Positions 1-8,412 of a DNA stretch of 64,000 nucleotides are shown here, piece by piece. Both the position numbers and the translations under genes were made by a program. Source of the stretch: Sulfobacillus harzensis (GTDB lineage Bacteria; Bacillota; Sulfobacillia; Sulfobacillales; Sulfobacillaceae); contig NZ_JABBVZ010000013.1 in NCBI RefSeq assembly GCF_012933365.1, positions 1 through 64,000 of the forward strand, in the 5' to 3' direction. The notes beneath the pieces were generated by a model. It saw only the letters and a list, made by a program, of their open reading frames with translations, ran no database searches and was not told the DNA's origin. Every line of letters begins with the position of its first letter. Position 1 is the first letter of the stretch.

Positions 1-29
1 GTAGGAAAATCGCAGCGTCCAATGCGTCA

Positions 30-50
30 AACCCGCGCGCCGTGCGGGTT
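30..50 (-). terminator. possible terminator of the methyltransferase-aminotransferase operon
   Basis: A 7-bp stem AACCCGC (30-36) and GCGGGTT (44-50) with a 7-nt loop lies just downstream of the leftward gene ending at 71. Read leftward it is followed by only a short TTT run, so it is a weak intrinsic terminator at best. Nothing else is seen in 1-70. Confidence 0.35.
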
Positions 51-70
51 CGGATTAAATGAAAAGGCTC

Positions 71-1300
71 CTAGGGGGTGACGATGTCCTCAATGGTGTT
101 TAAGGTGCGTTCAATTTCCACTCGGGTGTTGTACGGGGCTAGTCCTAGGCGTACGAGGCCGCCTTGAGCGCGAAGACCCAGCCGATCCACCAACGTGACG
201 GCGTAGAAGTCGCCGTCCCAGGCGAGAATACCTCGTTCCCCTAACGCGTGGGCCACTTCAATGGAGGAGCGGTCCCGGACCGTGAAGCTGATGGTCGGCG
301 CGCGATCTTGAGCTCCCACCGGCGGACCCCAGACGCGCACATCCGGAATGGCTCCCAGCCCGCGGTATAACTTCGAAGCCAGTTCGTGTTCATAGTGGTA
401 CACGTGTGCCATGGCTTGGCGAATCCGGGTTCTGAGGGATTCGTCGGGGTCGTCGGCAAACGCGGCGATGAAGTCAACGGCAGCGACCACACCCTCCAGA
501 GCTGCATGATTGAGCGTTCCTGTCTCAATGCGTTCCGGCGCCTCCGGCATTTGAGGTCGTACGCGCAAGGTGGGTAGGGTGGCTAAAAGCCCCGGGCGCG
601 TGTACAGCACTCCCACGTGAGGGCCAAAAAACTTATAGGCGGAGCAGAGCAGCGCGTCAGGCTTCAACGGGCTCACGTCGATGAGACCATGGGGAGCCCA
701 GTGCACCGCGTCGACCACTAAAAGGGCTTGAGCTTCATGAGCCCATTCCGCTATTTGAACGAGAGGGTTTACCGTGCCAACAGCGTTGGAAGCCCAACCT
801 ACGGCAATAACCCGGGTGCGATCGGAAATCAGTGCGCGAAACGCGTCTAAATCCAGTTCTGCACTTGGCAGCACCGGCACGTGTTTAATAATCACCCCGC
901 GTTCTTCTAACTCGAGCCAGGGAGCGACGTTGGCATCGTGGTCGAGTTCCGTCACAATAATCTCATCGCCTGGATTCAGGGTGCGCCCGATAGCCTGGCT
1001 AAGGAAGAAATTGAGCGTCGTCATGTTTTGACCAAAGGATATGCAACTGGGATCTTCCGCCCCTAACATGGCGGCCATGGCCGTGCGGGCTGCCAAAATG
1101 ACGGCGTCACTCTCCCGGCTAGTCGCATATTGACCGTGCGTGTTGGCGTTGTGATTAAGATAGTAATTGGTGATGGCAGTAATGACCGAGGCAGGCACCT
1201 GGCTGCCTCCCGGGCCATCCAGAAACACCAACGGCAGGTTGTCCGGGCCCGTCCGTTGCAGGCTGGGAAATTCATGGCGGCAATATGATAGGTCCTTCAT
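71..1300 (-). CDS. cysteine desulfurase-like class V aminotransferase
   Basis: PLP-dependent fold-type I enzyme of about 409 aa. The N-terminal FLDGPGGSQVP motif, the substrate-loop TELDHDANVAPW and the PLP-lysine motif SAYKFFGPHVG mark it as a member of the cysteine desulfurase-like group related to SufS/CsdA (the VC1184-type subfamily). Members are annotated as cysteine desulfurases, but their substrate is not firmly known. I chose ATG at 1300 because an AGGAGGG ribosome site sits 5 nt upstream. A TTG at 1318 would place that site inside the coding region. It lies 28 nt after the methyltransferase gene on the same strand, so the two are probably cotranscribed. No suf scaffold or iron-sulfur genes are next to it, so a housekeeping FeS role is not supported here. 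Confidence 0.85.
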   Translation of the reverse strand: MKDLSYCRHEFPSLQRTGPDNLPLVFLDGPGGSQVPASVITAITNYYLNHNANTHGQYATSRESDAVILAARTAMAAMLGAEDPSCISFGQNMTTLNFFLSQAIGRTLNPGDEIIVTELDHDANVAPWLELEERGVIIKHVPVLPSAELDLDAFRALISDRTRVIAVGWASNAVGTVNPLVQIAEWAHEAQALLVVDAVHWAPHGLIDVSPLKPDALLCSAYKFFGPHVGVLYTRPGLLATLPTLRVRPQMPEAPERIETGTLNHAALEGVVAAVDFIAAFADDPDESLRTRIRQAMAHVYHYEHELASKLYRGLGAIPDVRVWGPPVGAQDRAPTISFTVRDRSSIEVAHALGERGILAWDGDFYAVTLVDRLGLRAQGGLVRLGLAPYNTRVEIERTLNTIEDIVTP

Positions 1301-1328
1301 GGGATCCCTCCTAGCCAATGATGCGCCA

Positions 1329-2114
1329 TTATTGGCGCTGAAAAATTTCTAGGATATGCAGTGATGCAATGGTGATCGCACCGCCGTAGCGACGTTCGAT
1401 GACGTCGTAAACCCCTTGCAAAAGGCCATCTAAGGCGTCCTCCCCCAGCATCAAATGATCCGAATAGGTGCCGAGGAGACGTGTGTAGGTTTCGGCGGAA
1501 TACGACCGGACCACGGGGTAGCGGTGCTGGCTTGCTGCACGATAGCGGCTTGACTCCGCCATTCGCTGAAATGGAGCGGCAACCTCTTCCGCTGTCGATA
1601 ACCGAAAAGGCTTGGTATGGGTGGATGGCAAGAACGTTTCGTACAGCGGCTGAACGGCGTCATAAAAGGTATCGGTTCCGCCTTGGATCGGATGAGTGGA
1701 AATCACGGCCAGATAACCTCCGGTTCGCAAGGCCCGAGCGGTCTTTTCTTTTTGCGTGGATTCATCGAGCCAATGAAAGGCCGTGGCCGAAACAACCAGG
1801 TCAAAGGGCATGGTGGGGAGCGGCCAGATTTCGAAATCAGCGTTAACCACCGACACGTTGGGATGTTGACTCATTTTCTCGCGCAATATTTGAGCCAAGT
1901 GCGGTCCCATTTCAACCGCCACCAGCTGAGCACCTGTCGTCAACAGATCTTGGGTGAATTGGCCCGTGCCTGCGCCAATCTCTAGAACCCGGGATTGAGC
2001 ACCGATTCCGGCTAACTGGGTTAAATCGCGTGTGAGTTCGGTAGGATAGGCGGGGCGGGCTTTGTCATATTGGCGGGCCACTCGATCGAACGTCAAAGCC
2101 ATTTCACGGCGCAC
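1329..2114 (-). CDS. class I SAM-dependent methyltransferase
   Basis: A 261-aa protein with a Rossmann methyltransferase core. Motif I VLEIGAGTGQFTQ binds S-adenosylmethionine, an acidic residue follows in motif II (VAVEMGPH), and the post-motif segment FDLVVSATAFHWLDE is typical of UbiE/Tam-like small-molecule methyltransferases. The substrate cannot be told from sequence. The start is GTG at 2114 with GAGGGGG about 8 nt upstream; an in-frame ATG at 2102 has no better site. It is the first gene of a leftward pair with the aminotransferase ending at 71. A hairpin GCGCCA/TGGCGC (1323-1338) spans its stop codon. Confidence 0.85.
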   Translation of the reverse strand: MRREMALTFDRVARQYDKARPAYPTELTRDLTQLAGIGAQSRVLEIGAGTGQFTQDLLTTGAQLVAVEMGPHLAQILREKMSQHPNVSVVNADFEIWPLPTMPFDLVVSATAFHWLDESTQKEKTARALRTGGYLAVISTHPIQGGTDTFYDAVQPLYETFLPSTHTKPFRLSTAEEVAAPFQRMAESSRYRAASQHRYPVVRSYSAETYTRLLGTYSDHLMLGEDALDGLLQGVYDVIERRYGGAITIASLHILEIFQRQ

Positions 2115-2136
2115 GCTTTCCTGACCCCCTCAGCGT

Positions 2137-2148
2137 CATGATATCATG
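2137..2148. promoter_or_regulatory. 12-bp perfect palindrome upstream of methyltransferase
   Basis: CATGATATCATG is a perfect palindrome 23 nt upstream of the GTG start at 2114, inside the expected promoter region of the leftward operon. It could be an operator half-site pair or chance. No regulator is encoded nearby. Confidence 0.2.
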
Positions 2149-2310
2149 CAGGTAAAGGGGACGGAAGGCAGTCATCGGTCACCTCCCGTCAGTGCTGGCG
2201 GCCCCATCGATTCATGAGAAAGCCAAGAGCCTGATGGTCGGCGACGGCTTGGCACGCTCCCGATTGTCCCGCCGTCTGGATCCCGCGGACAAAACACAGC
2301 AGATCCGAAA

Positions 2311-2333
2311 GGAGAGAAAGCGGCTTTTTCTCC
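2311..2333 (+). promoter_or_regulatory. hairpin covering the ribosome-binding site of the carbonic anhydrase-like gene
   Basis: GGAGAGAAAG (2311-2320) pairs with CTTTTTCTCC (2324-2333) with one mismatch and a 3-nt loop. The left arm carries the only purine-rich ribosome site (AAGGAGAG) in front of the gene. That site lies more than 20 nt from the ATG at 2341 in linear sequence. Folding would bury the site and bring it closer to the start, so some form of translational control is possible. Confidence 0.35.
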
Positions 2334-2340
2334 GGCATTC

Positions 2341-2844
2341 ATGCTGGAGTTGGCCTCAGCTATTATGGTGGATATCAGGGAACGAATCGACGAGGGGAAT
2401 CGTCGCTATCAAGCGGATCATGCACCCATCGAGAGCGCTCGGCCCAGTGCCCGTTTGGCGGTGCTCACCTGCATGGATGCCCGCATCGACCCGCTCCGGG
2501 TCTTGGGGTTGCACCTTGGGGAAGTGCATGTGCTTCGCAACGCGGGTGCCCGCGTTACCGAGGATATGATCCGTTCGTTGGCCATCTCTCAGCAAGCGTT
2601 GGGTACCGATACCATTGTTGTCATGCCTCATACGGGGTGCGGGGTGATCGGCCTTCAGCCCGACAACATTCATCCGCGGTCCGGCAGCGGTGCTGAAGCC
2701 ATCGAACTTTATCCCATTCGGGACTTGCAACAGTCGCTCCAGGACGACCTCGCGAGGCTGCGCAATAGCCCGTGGCTTCGACCGGATACACGAATTTTGG
2801 GTGCCATTTTCGATATCAAAACGGGAGCCTTGGATTGGGTATAA
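2341..2844 (+). CDS. beta-carbonic anhydrase-like protein
   Basis: A 167-aa protein of the small beta-carbonic anhydrase (Can/YtiB-like) family, which hydrates CO2 to bicarbonate in the cytoplasm. The zinc ligands of the family are seen as Cys and Asp in LTCMDARIDP, and His and Cys in HTGCGV. The Asp-Arg dyad is in MDAR. It is about 25 aa shorter than typical full-length enzymes but has all core motifs. ATG 2341 is used; ATG 2365 (MVDIRERID) is an alternative that lacks a ribosome site of its own. It is a single gene ending at a strong bidirectional terminator shared with the SASP gene. Confidence 0.85.
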   Translation: MLELASAIMVDIRERIDEGNRRYQADHAPIESARPSARLAVLTCMDARIDPLRVLGLHLGEVHVLRNAGARVTEDMIRSLAISQQALGTDTIVVMPHTGCGVIGLQPDNIHPRSGSGAEAIELYPIRDLQQSLQDDLARLRNSPWLRPDTRILGAIFDIKTGALDWV

Positions 2845-2880
2845 AAAATACTGGCGAGCTTGCGGGTTCGCCAGTATTTT
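2845..2880. terminator. bidirectional intrinsic terminator
   Basis: A perfect 13-bp stem AAAATACTGGCGA (2845-2857) and TCGCCAGTATTTT (2868-2880) with a 10-nt loop stands between the convergent carbonic anhydrase-like and SASP genes. A/T runs at both stem bases give U-tracts in both directions. Confidence 0.9.
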
Positions 2881-2898
2881 GGCCTGAAAAGACCGGAA

Positions 2899-3129
2899 TT
2901 ATTCCAGTTTGTCACCTTGGGCGAGCGACTGCTCAGCATATTTAATCATCACCTTGACCATGTTGCCGCCAATCTTCCCACCCACGCGCCCCAGCTGCCG
3001 GGTAGGCATGTCGGCCCAGCCTTTTTGCTCGATTTCGTCAAGGATACCGAGGTCGCTGGCAATTTCATACTTGAACTTGTCCCGTACCTCGTTGGGCAAG
3101 ACCGATGGTGTCTTTGTCCACTTTGCCAT
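2899..3129 (-). CDS. alpha/beta-type small acid-soluble spore protein (SASP)
   Basis: A 76-aa DNA-binding spore protein that coats and protects DNA in the dormant spore and is degraded at germination by the protease GPR. The first SASP signature is visible as KYEIASDLGI, with the GPR cleavage region EIASDLG. The second is RVGGKIGGNMVKVMIKYAEQ. The N-terminus is longer and more basic than in B. subtilis SspA/B. The start ATG at 3129 has a near-perfect AAAGGAGGTG site. A sigma-G-like -10 (CATACTA) lies about 30 nt upstream, fitting forespore expression. Confidence 0.93.
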   Translation of the reverse strand: MAKWTKTPSVLPNEVRDKFKYEIASDLGILDEIEQKGWADMPTRQLGRVGGKIGGNMVKVMIKYAEQSLAQGDKLE

Positions 3130-3160
3130 GCTTGGCGCACCTCCTTTGTGGTGACACGCC

Positions 3161-3190
3161 TAGTATGGCTTTCATATCAACGGGGAATGT
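3161..3190 (-). promoter_or_regulatory. probable sigma-G promoter of the SASP gene
   Basis: On the minus strand a perfect CATACTA -10 (3161-3167) is preceded by an 18-nt spacer and ACATT (3186-3190). The Bacillus sigma-G consensus is GHATR-N18-CATnnTA, so the -10 matches exactly and the -35 matches in three to four positions. The region 3191-3388 upstream holds no gene I can support. Confidence 0.6.
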
Positions 3191-3388
3191 TAGGAGTTAC
3201 TTCATCGTCTGTCATCGGTTTGTCCGTGTGCATGATTGTGGGGAGAAAGTCATTTGACAATCCGCGACAAACATGCTTTGGTGCGCCACCACCCAAGCCC
3301 CGCAGTACCCACCCCCCGGCACCTGCGTCCTGGGCAGTCTAAGCCACGTCATCGGATTCCCGACCGAGGTAGAAATTTTGGAGGTGCT

Positions 3389-4396
3389 TCAATGGCTGTT
3401 CATAAAATACGTAATCATTTCGGTCTCCCGCATACCGACCGGCGCATGCCCGCCGGGGAAAAATGCCAACTCCACATTTGGGTCATTTTTTGACAATGTA
3501 CCTTTGAGTTGGCGAAGCATGGCAGGTGGAATTATCGGATCCTTTTCCCCTCCAATAATCAAAACCGGAATCTTTATTTTGCTATCGCCAAGAGAGTTGC
3601 TTAGGTACCAGCTGGCCCTTGGGTTCGCGCCTTCTTGCTTAAGCATGGCAGAAACGTCGTTCCGGTCCACCTCATCGATTTGCTGGCTTGGCCGTGATTC
3701 TACCCATGACACGAACGCCTCGGCCCCGGGGAATGGACTAAGGAGGACAAGGGCTTTAACCCCGGGATCGCTCTCAGCCAATTTCATAGCCACAAACCCC
3801 CCCAACGAAACCCCGTAGAGATAGGTGTGATTCCCCTGGATCTTCGGTCCAAAAACTCTAAAAAGCGCTCTTAGTCCATTTTCTGTGTCTAAATAATCTC
3901 CATAGCCACCCCTGACATCCCCTTGACTGAGCCCGTATCCCTCATAATTGGGTAAAAAGGTTATGAAACTATTGGACGTCCACAGTTCGGCATCGGACTG
4001 CGTCTCCGCGTATTTGTTGGTGTGCAAACCGGCGGGGAGCATGTACCCTCCATGTAAGTTCACTTCAAGGGGCATCGGCCCACGGCTCGGCGGAACGACC
4101 ACGTACCCCTGAACCGCATAACCTTGGCTCCAATACTTCAAACTATAGAGTTTGGTACGGGAGGGCATGCCCAAGTCAGGGGCAAATTGGGGATTTCGAA
4201 TGAGCGTTAGGGAAATCGGTGCACCGTTTTTCTTTTGGCTCGCATAGTACACCGTAGTGCTACCCTGGCGAGGTAATAAAGTGCCCCGGGGAGCAGACGG
4301 GACATTGTTCCCTGTCAGACTTGCGATTAGCGAGACCACTAACAACACGACCAGTCCACTTAAAAGCCAACGTCCATTGAAAGCTGGTGTGTCCAT
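3389..4396 (-). CDS. membrane-anchored alpha/beta hydrolase (prolyl-oligopeptidase-like)
   Basis: A 335-aa protein with an N-terminal membrane anchor (about residues 8-26, WLLSGLVVLLVVSLIASL) and an extracellular alpha/beta-hydrolase domain. The nucleophile elbow is YGVSLGGF, the acid Asp lies in IIGGEKDPIIPP and the His in FPGGHAPVG. Dienelactone hydrolase or S9-type acyl-peptidase relatives share this set. The substrate is unknown. I place the start at ATG 4396 because AGGAG lies 10 nt upstream. An upstream in-frame ATG at 4456 lacks a site and adds a basic, non-membrane leader. Local base composition is more AT-rich than its neighbours, which may reflect transfer. Confidence 0.8.
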   Translation of the reverse strand: MDTPAFNGRWLLSGLVVLLVVSLIASLTGNNVPSAPRGTLLPRQGSTTVYYASQKKNGAPISLTLIRNPQFAPDLGMPSRTKLYSLKYWSQGYAVQGYVVVPPSRGPMPLEVNLHGGYMLPAGLHTNKYAETQSDAELWTSNSFITFLPNYEGYGLSQGDVRGGYGDYLDTENGLRALFRVFGPKIQGNHTYLYGVSLGGFVAMKLAESDPGVKALVLLSPFPGAEAFVSWVESRPSQQIDEVDRNDVSAMLKQEGANPRASWYLSNSLGDSKIKIPVLIIGGEKDPIIPPAMLRQLKGTLSKNDPNVELAFFPGGHAPVGMRETEMITYFMNSH

Positions 4397-4555
4397 TTTC
4401 TGCAATCTCCTATAAGGGGATATTAGATTTCTTCTACGATTCGTCATGATGTCCATTGCTTGCCGTGAAGGAGCAAACGCGAGGAATGGTTTGGGACGTG
4501 TTCATGAACATCGATCATAGCGCTTGGCATCATTTCGGTCCCGGTCCGTGGGCTT

Positions 4556-4810
4556 CTAGGTGTCATGAGATCGGCGGAGTGTCGCCCGGTCATGACGGAC
4601 TCGTTTTGAGGTTAATAAATAGGCGAATAGCGACGATACCGATACGTTCACAACGGCCCCAAGGGGAATGCCGATAGCCACCTCATAGAGAAAGTTCCAG
4701 TGCGGAAAAAGGGCATTCAATCCCACCGCGACAGCCAGAACCCAAACTAACACACCATAGTTCTTACAACTTCTGAGAGGTCCCATGAGTTTCATCCCTC
4801 TCCGGCGCAC
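4556..4810 (-). CDS. small two-helix membrane protein, unknown
   Basis: An 84-aa hypothetical protein with two predicted membrane segments (VLVWVLAVAVGLNALF and IGIPLGAVVNVSVSSLFAYLL) and a basic C-terminal tail. I do not recognise the family. Start choice is uncertain: GTG 4810, or ATG 4786 with AGAGGG 9 nt upstream. It lies 160 nt upstream of the hydrolase gene on the same strand and could be cotranscribed. The stretch 4811-5068 upstream holds no gene that I can support. Confidence 0.5.
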   Translation of the reverse strand: MRRRGMKLMGPLRSCKNYGVLVWVLAVAVGLNALFPHWNFLYEVAIGIPLGAVVNVSVSSLFAYLLTSKRVRHDRATLRRSHDT

Positions 4811-5033
4811 CTAACCTTCGCGGAATTATCGGTATTAATGCTTATGGCAATTGTAACGGTTTGGTAAGCTTTTTCAACTGCTCCTCAAAATTGAAGGTCC
4901 TGATTATAGCGGCATCCTGAAAGGCGGCTGTACCGGCGGGTGCGGTGGCCTAGCCGGAACGGTTAACGGAAGTCACCGCGCCATGCTCAAAGTACACTGC
5001 GCCGGCGGTATCCGTTGCCCTCGCGCTGTGGGA

Positions 5034-5039
5034 TATAAT
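5034..5039 (+). promoter_or_regulatory. TATAAT -10 box upstream of the DUF4264-NUDIX genes
   Basis: A consensus TATAAT lies 30 nt before ATG 5069. No good -35 is found at 16-18 nt; TTGCCC occurs at only 13 nt spacing. It is a plausible but incomplete sigma-A promoter for 5069-8372. Confidence 0.35.
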
Positions 5040-5068
5040 AGAGGTACCAGAAGAGTGAGGTGTTAATG

Positions 5069-5263
5069 ATGAAGCTGTCCGCCCAGCATGCTAAGTTAAC
5101 CCGCTTGGCGCAGAGGCGCTTTGAAGGTTTTCGTCCCTATCAGGTGGTGACGTTCTTGAACCAGTCCTTGAAAGAGCGCGGTCTTATTTTCGGTTTAAGA
5201 CAGTTCGAGGATGAATGGGAGCTCACCGTTTACGATGCCGACGACCATGGCGAAGAATCCTAA
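5069..5263 (+). CDS. YpmA/DUF4264-like small protein
   Basis: A 64-aa protein. The segment YQVVTFLNQSLKERGLIFGL followed by a beta-rich end (ELTVYDA) resembles the small Firmicutes DUF4264 (YpmA) family, whose function is unknown. GAGGTG lies 6 nt before ATG 5069; ATG 5066 and GTG 5060 are in frame but too close to that site. It overlaps the NUDIX gene by 17 nt, suggesting coupled translation. The family call rests on memory of the pattern and should be tested by profile search. Confidence 0.6.
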   Translation: MKLSAQHAKLTRLAQRRFEGFRPYQVVTFLNQSLKERGLIFGLRQFEDEWELTVYDADDHGEES

Positions 5264-5657
5264 AATTGGTGTTGCTGGCATCATCGTGAATGACCGACGG
5301 GTGGTGCTGGGGCGCCGCGGCCACGATCCGGGCTATGGGCTCTGGGCGTTTCCCGGAGGCCACGTGGAGTTTGGCGAGCGCCTCGAGGATGCATTGTGCC
5401 GCGAAGTCCAAGAAGAAACCGATCTGTTGATTATACCCAGCCGCCCCATTTACATTGCCCAACTATTGGGCAGTGATTACCATTTCGTGTTGATTGATTT
5501 TCTCGTGACCGACTTTTCCGGCGTTTTGCGTGCCGGATCGGACCTTGATGAGGTGCGCTGGGTGGAGGAAAAGGAGGCGGCAGCCCTTCCTTTGGCCGAT
5601 GGAATGGCTGCCTGTCTTGCGGACCGGGGTGTCCGCGAGATTCTCGGTTGGATGTAA
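5247..5657 (+). CDS. NUDIX hydrolase
   Basis: A 136-aa member of the NUDIX superfamily, which hydrolyses nucleoside diphosphates linked to another moiety. The Nudix box is complete: GGHVEFGERLEDALCREVQE-E, with the metal-binding REVQEE at its end. Overall it resembles MutT/ADP-ribose pyrophosphatase-type small enzymes; the substrate cannot be assigned. I chose ATG 5247 (MAKNPKIGVAG), which overlaps the stop of the upstream gene. ATGs at 5211 and 5235 would add residues with no homology expected. No clear ribosome site is present, so coupling to the upstream gene is likely. Confidence 0.85.
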   Translation: MAKNPKIGVAGIIVNDRRVVLGRRGHDPGYGLWAFPGGHVEFGERLEDALCREVQEETDLLIIPSRPIYIAQLLGSDYHFVLIDFLVTDFSGVLRAGSDLDEVRWVEEKEAAALPLADGMAACLADRGVREILGWM

Positions 5658-5666
5658 AGGTTACGC

Positions 5667-6956
5667 ATGAGGAGGTTCAAAGCGCTGGAAAAAGCCATAT
5701 TGGTGTCGGTCTATCCAAAAGGAACGAATATTCGAGAGGTAGACCGGCAGCTCGAGGAGCTTCAGGGACTGGTCGGGGCCGCTGGAGCTGACACCGCGGG
5801 AGTGGTACGGCAGGCGCGCGACGTTCCCGAAGCAGGCTTGGGACAAGGCGCGTTAGACGCCTTGATTGCCCAAGTAGAGGCCATGGGAGCTGATCTGGTG
5901 GTTTTTAACCAAGAAATGCGCCCGAGCCAGCTTTTATGGGTTCAGACGCGACTCGGGGCACGGGCGCGCGTGGTTGACCGCACCCAAGTCATTTTGGACA
6001 TCTTTGCACGGAGGGCATCGTCCCGCGAGGGGCGCCTGCAAGTGGAGCTGGCCCAATATGAGTATCTGGAGCCGCGTCTTCGGGGGCTCCGTGTGTTGTC
6101 GCGCCCTGGAGGCGGGGTTGGAACGCGGGGGCCCGGTGAAACGCAGCTGGAATTGGACCGTCGGCGCGTTCAACGGCGCGTGCATGCGTTGAAAGAGGAA
6201 CTCGAGCGGGTGGAGGAGGAACGGCGGGGACGGCGTCAGCGGCGCCGGCGCACCGAGCTTCCGCAGGTGGCCTTGGTGGGTTACACCAATGTGGGCAAGT
6301 CCACATTGTTCAGCGCGCTAACCCATCGACCGCAATTCGCTCAAAACGCTTTGTTTGTGACATTGGATTCAACTGTCAGGCGGATGGTGATTCCAGGCTT
6401 TGGCCCGGTCTTGGTGAGCGATACGGTAGGATTTGTCGATCGATTGCCCCACGAACTGGTGGCGGCTTTCCGCTCGACCTTGGACGAGGTTCGGGACGCA
6501 GATATGATTTTGGAGGTCGTATCGGCCGATCCGGAATTTCCGGTTCCGATGGCGGAACAGGTCGGGGTCATTGAGGATACTCTGCGGCGTCTTGAGGCTG
6601 AGGCGATACGCCGACTGCGGGTGTACAGCCAATGGGACCGGGTGCGGCCGGGGACGGGTATCCCACCGCTTGGCGTGGCTGTCTCGGCGGTTTCGGGCGA
6701 CGGTATGAGTGAATTGCTCGGTGAAATGGCCCGACAGCTAGCCGCGTTGTTGCGGGAAGAACAGGTGGAGATCGCCTGGGAGGATCAGGAGTCGTGGAAG
6801 ATCATTTGGCGTGAATTTGTCATTTTAGATCGCCACGATGGCCGATCGGGGGCGGTGTTGACCCTTCGGGGCACCGAACGGGCTTTCCACCTTTTGGACC
6901 AGGCGGCGAGAAAAGGACAGGGCGGCAATCCCGAGAAAGATGGTACAATAATGTGA
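5667..6956 (+). CDS. hflX: GTPase HflX
   Basis: A 429-aa ribosome-associated GTPase that splits stalled or stress-damaged ribosomes. The HflX N-terminal domain ends with the glycine-rich linker GTRGPGETQLELDRRRV and a basic coiled coil (about residues 155-200). The GTPase domain follows, with G1 GYTNVGKSTL, G2 region FVTLDST and G3 DTVGFVDRLPHEL. The usual NKxD G4 motif is replaced by YSQWDRV, so nucleotide specificity may be relaxed. ATG 5667 has AAAGG 6 nt upstream. It lies directly in front of miaB and is probably in the same transcript. Confidence 0.93.
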   Translation: MRRFKALEKAILVSVYPKGTNIREVDRQLEELQGLVGAAGADTAGVVRQARDVPEAGLGQGALDALIAQVEAMGADLVVFNQEMRPSQLLWVQTRLGARARVVDRTQVILDIFARRASSREGRLQVELAQYEYLEPRLRGLRVLSRPGGGVGTRGPGETQLELDRRRVQRRVHALKEELERVEEERRGRRQRRRRTELPQVALVGYTNVGKSTLFSALTHRPQFAQNALFVTLDSTVRRMVIPGFGPVLVSDTVGFVDRLPHELVAAFRSTLDEVRDADMILEVVSADPEFPVPMAEQVGVIEDTLRRLEAEAIRRLRVYSQWDRVRPGTGIPPLGVAVSAVSGDGMSELLGEMARQLAALLREEQVEIAWEDQESWKIIWREFVILDRHDGRSGAVLTLRGTERAFHLLDQAARKGQGGNPEKDGTIM

Positions 6957-6980
6957 TGATTTTTGAGAGGAGGCGGCCGG

Positions 6981-8372
6981 GTGTCTCAACAACCGCGGTA
7001 CTTTATTAAGACCTATGGCTGTCAGATGAATGAACGCGACTCGGAAATAATGGCAGGGCAGCTGGACCAGATGGGGTATCAGCCGGCGGCGTCCGACCGG
7101 GATGCGGACTTGATCGTGATTAACACCTGCGCCGTCCGCGGAAGTGCTGAGGAGCATGCGTTCGGGTATATTGGCCAGCTGCGGCAGCTGAAGGACGAGC
7201 GTCCGGGGATGACACTCGCGGTCGCGGGATGCATGGCACAAGAAGCCGGAACCATTGCTTGGTTAAAAAAGCATGCACCGCAGGTGGACTTGGTGTTTGG
7301 AACCCACAATATGCACCAACTGCCCGAGATGTTGGACCGCGCGGCAGAATCGGACGAAATGGTGGTTGATGTGTGGCAAAGTGCCGGCGAGGTAGTTGAG
7401 CATCTTCCCTCGCGGCGTAAAGATGGCGTCCGGGCGTTTGTCAACATTATTTATGGTTGCGACAAGTTCTGCACCTATTGCATTGTGCCTTTCACCCGGG
7501 GCCGGGAACGGTCGCGGGAGATGGAGCCGATTATCGAGGAAGTGCGGGCATTAGCCGATGAAGGCTACCAGGACATCACGGTTCTAGGACAGAATGTCAA
7601 CTCCTATGGGCACGACCTAGAACCGGCCCGCGATTTGGCTGATCTGTTGGTGGAGTTGGAGAAGGTCGACGGGGTGCGCTGGCTTCGGTACACTACGCCC
7701 CATCCACGCGATTTCAGTCAGAAGTTGATTGACGCGATTGCCGACTCGCAAAAGATTACCCGCCATGTCCACTTGCCGGTTCAGGCGGGTTCCAATCCGA
7801 TATTAAAGCGGATGAACCGTAAGTACACCAAGGAAGCCTACTTGGATCTGATCGAACGGGTCAAGCTTAAGATTCCGGACGCATCGTTAACAACGGATAT
7901 CATCGTCGGTTTTCCGGGGGAGACGGAGGCCGACTTTGAGGAAACGCTAGACGTCGTGCGGCGTGTGCGTTATGACTCGGCCTTCACCTTTATTTATTCG
8001 GCCCGGGAACGGACGCCGGCGGCTCGGTGGGAAGGACGGGACCCGGTGCCCAATCAAGTCAAGAAGGACCGCCTTAACCGGCTCATGGCGTTGCAATACC
8101 AGATTAGCCTGGAAGCCAATGAGCAGCTTGTTGGCAAACAGGAATTGGTTCTGGTTGAGGGCGTGAGCAAAAAGAACGATCGCGTGTGGGCCTGCCGCAC
8201 ACATAATAATAAGGTCGTCCTCATCGATCGCGACCCGGCCGAGGACTTGATTGACCGATTTGTTCCGGTTCGCATCACCGGTGCCAAGACTTTTTATCTC
8301 ACCGGTCAACAAGCCGGGCGTCCGGTATCTCCGCCGTCGCCGCGACGGCGAGTGGAACTGCCCATGGTTTAA
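6981..8372 (+). CDS. miaB: tRNA-2-methylthio-N6-dimethylallyladenosine synthase MiaB
   Basis: A 463-aa radical-SAM methylthiotransferase that adds a methylthio group to i6A37 of tRNAs reading UNN codons. The N-terminal UPF0004 domain supplies the second FeS cluster (cysteines in YGCQMN, NTCAVR and AGCMAQ). The radical-SAM cluster motif is CDKFCTYC, and a TRAM domain is at the C-terminus. The start is GTG 6981, with AGAGGAGG 7 nt upstream. A TTG at 6963 would place this site inside the gene. It ends at a strong terminator at 8378-8402. Confidence 0.95.
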   Translation: MSQQPRYFIKTYGCQMNERDSEIMAGQLDQMGYQPAASDRDADLIVINTCAVRGSAEEHAFGYIGQLRQLKDERPGMTLAVAGCMAQEAGTIAWLKKHAPQVDLVFGTHNMHQLPEMLDRAAESDEMVVDVWQSAGEVVEHLPSRRKDGVRAFVNIIYGCDKFCTYCIVPFTRGRERSREMEPIIEEVRALADEGYQDITVLGQNVNSYGHDLEPARDLADLLVELEKVDGVRWLRYTTPHPRDFSQKLIDAIADSQKITRHVHLPVQAGSNPILKRMNRKYTKEAYLDLIERVKLKIPDASLTTDIIVGFPGETEADFEETLDVVRRVRYDSAFTFIYSARERTPAARWEGRDPVPNQVKKDRLNRLMALQYQISLEANEQLVGKQELVLVEGVSKKNDRVWACRTHNNKVVLIDRDPAEDLIDRFVPVRITGAKTFYLTGQQAGRPVSPPSPRRRVELPMV

Positions 8373-8377
8373 ATGGC

Positions 8378-8402
8378 AAAAGCGGCCGCGGTGGCCGCTT
8401 TT
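8378..8402. terminator. bidirectional terminator after miaB
   Basis: AAAAGCGGCC (8378-8387) pairs perfectly with GGCCGCTTTT (8393-8402) across a 5-nt loop. It lies between miaB and the convergent lipoprotein gene and works in both directions. Confidence 0.9.
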
Positions 8403-8412
8403 GTCGTGTTGT

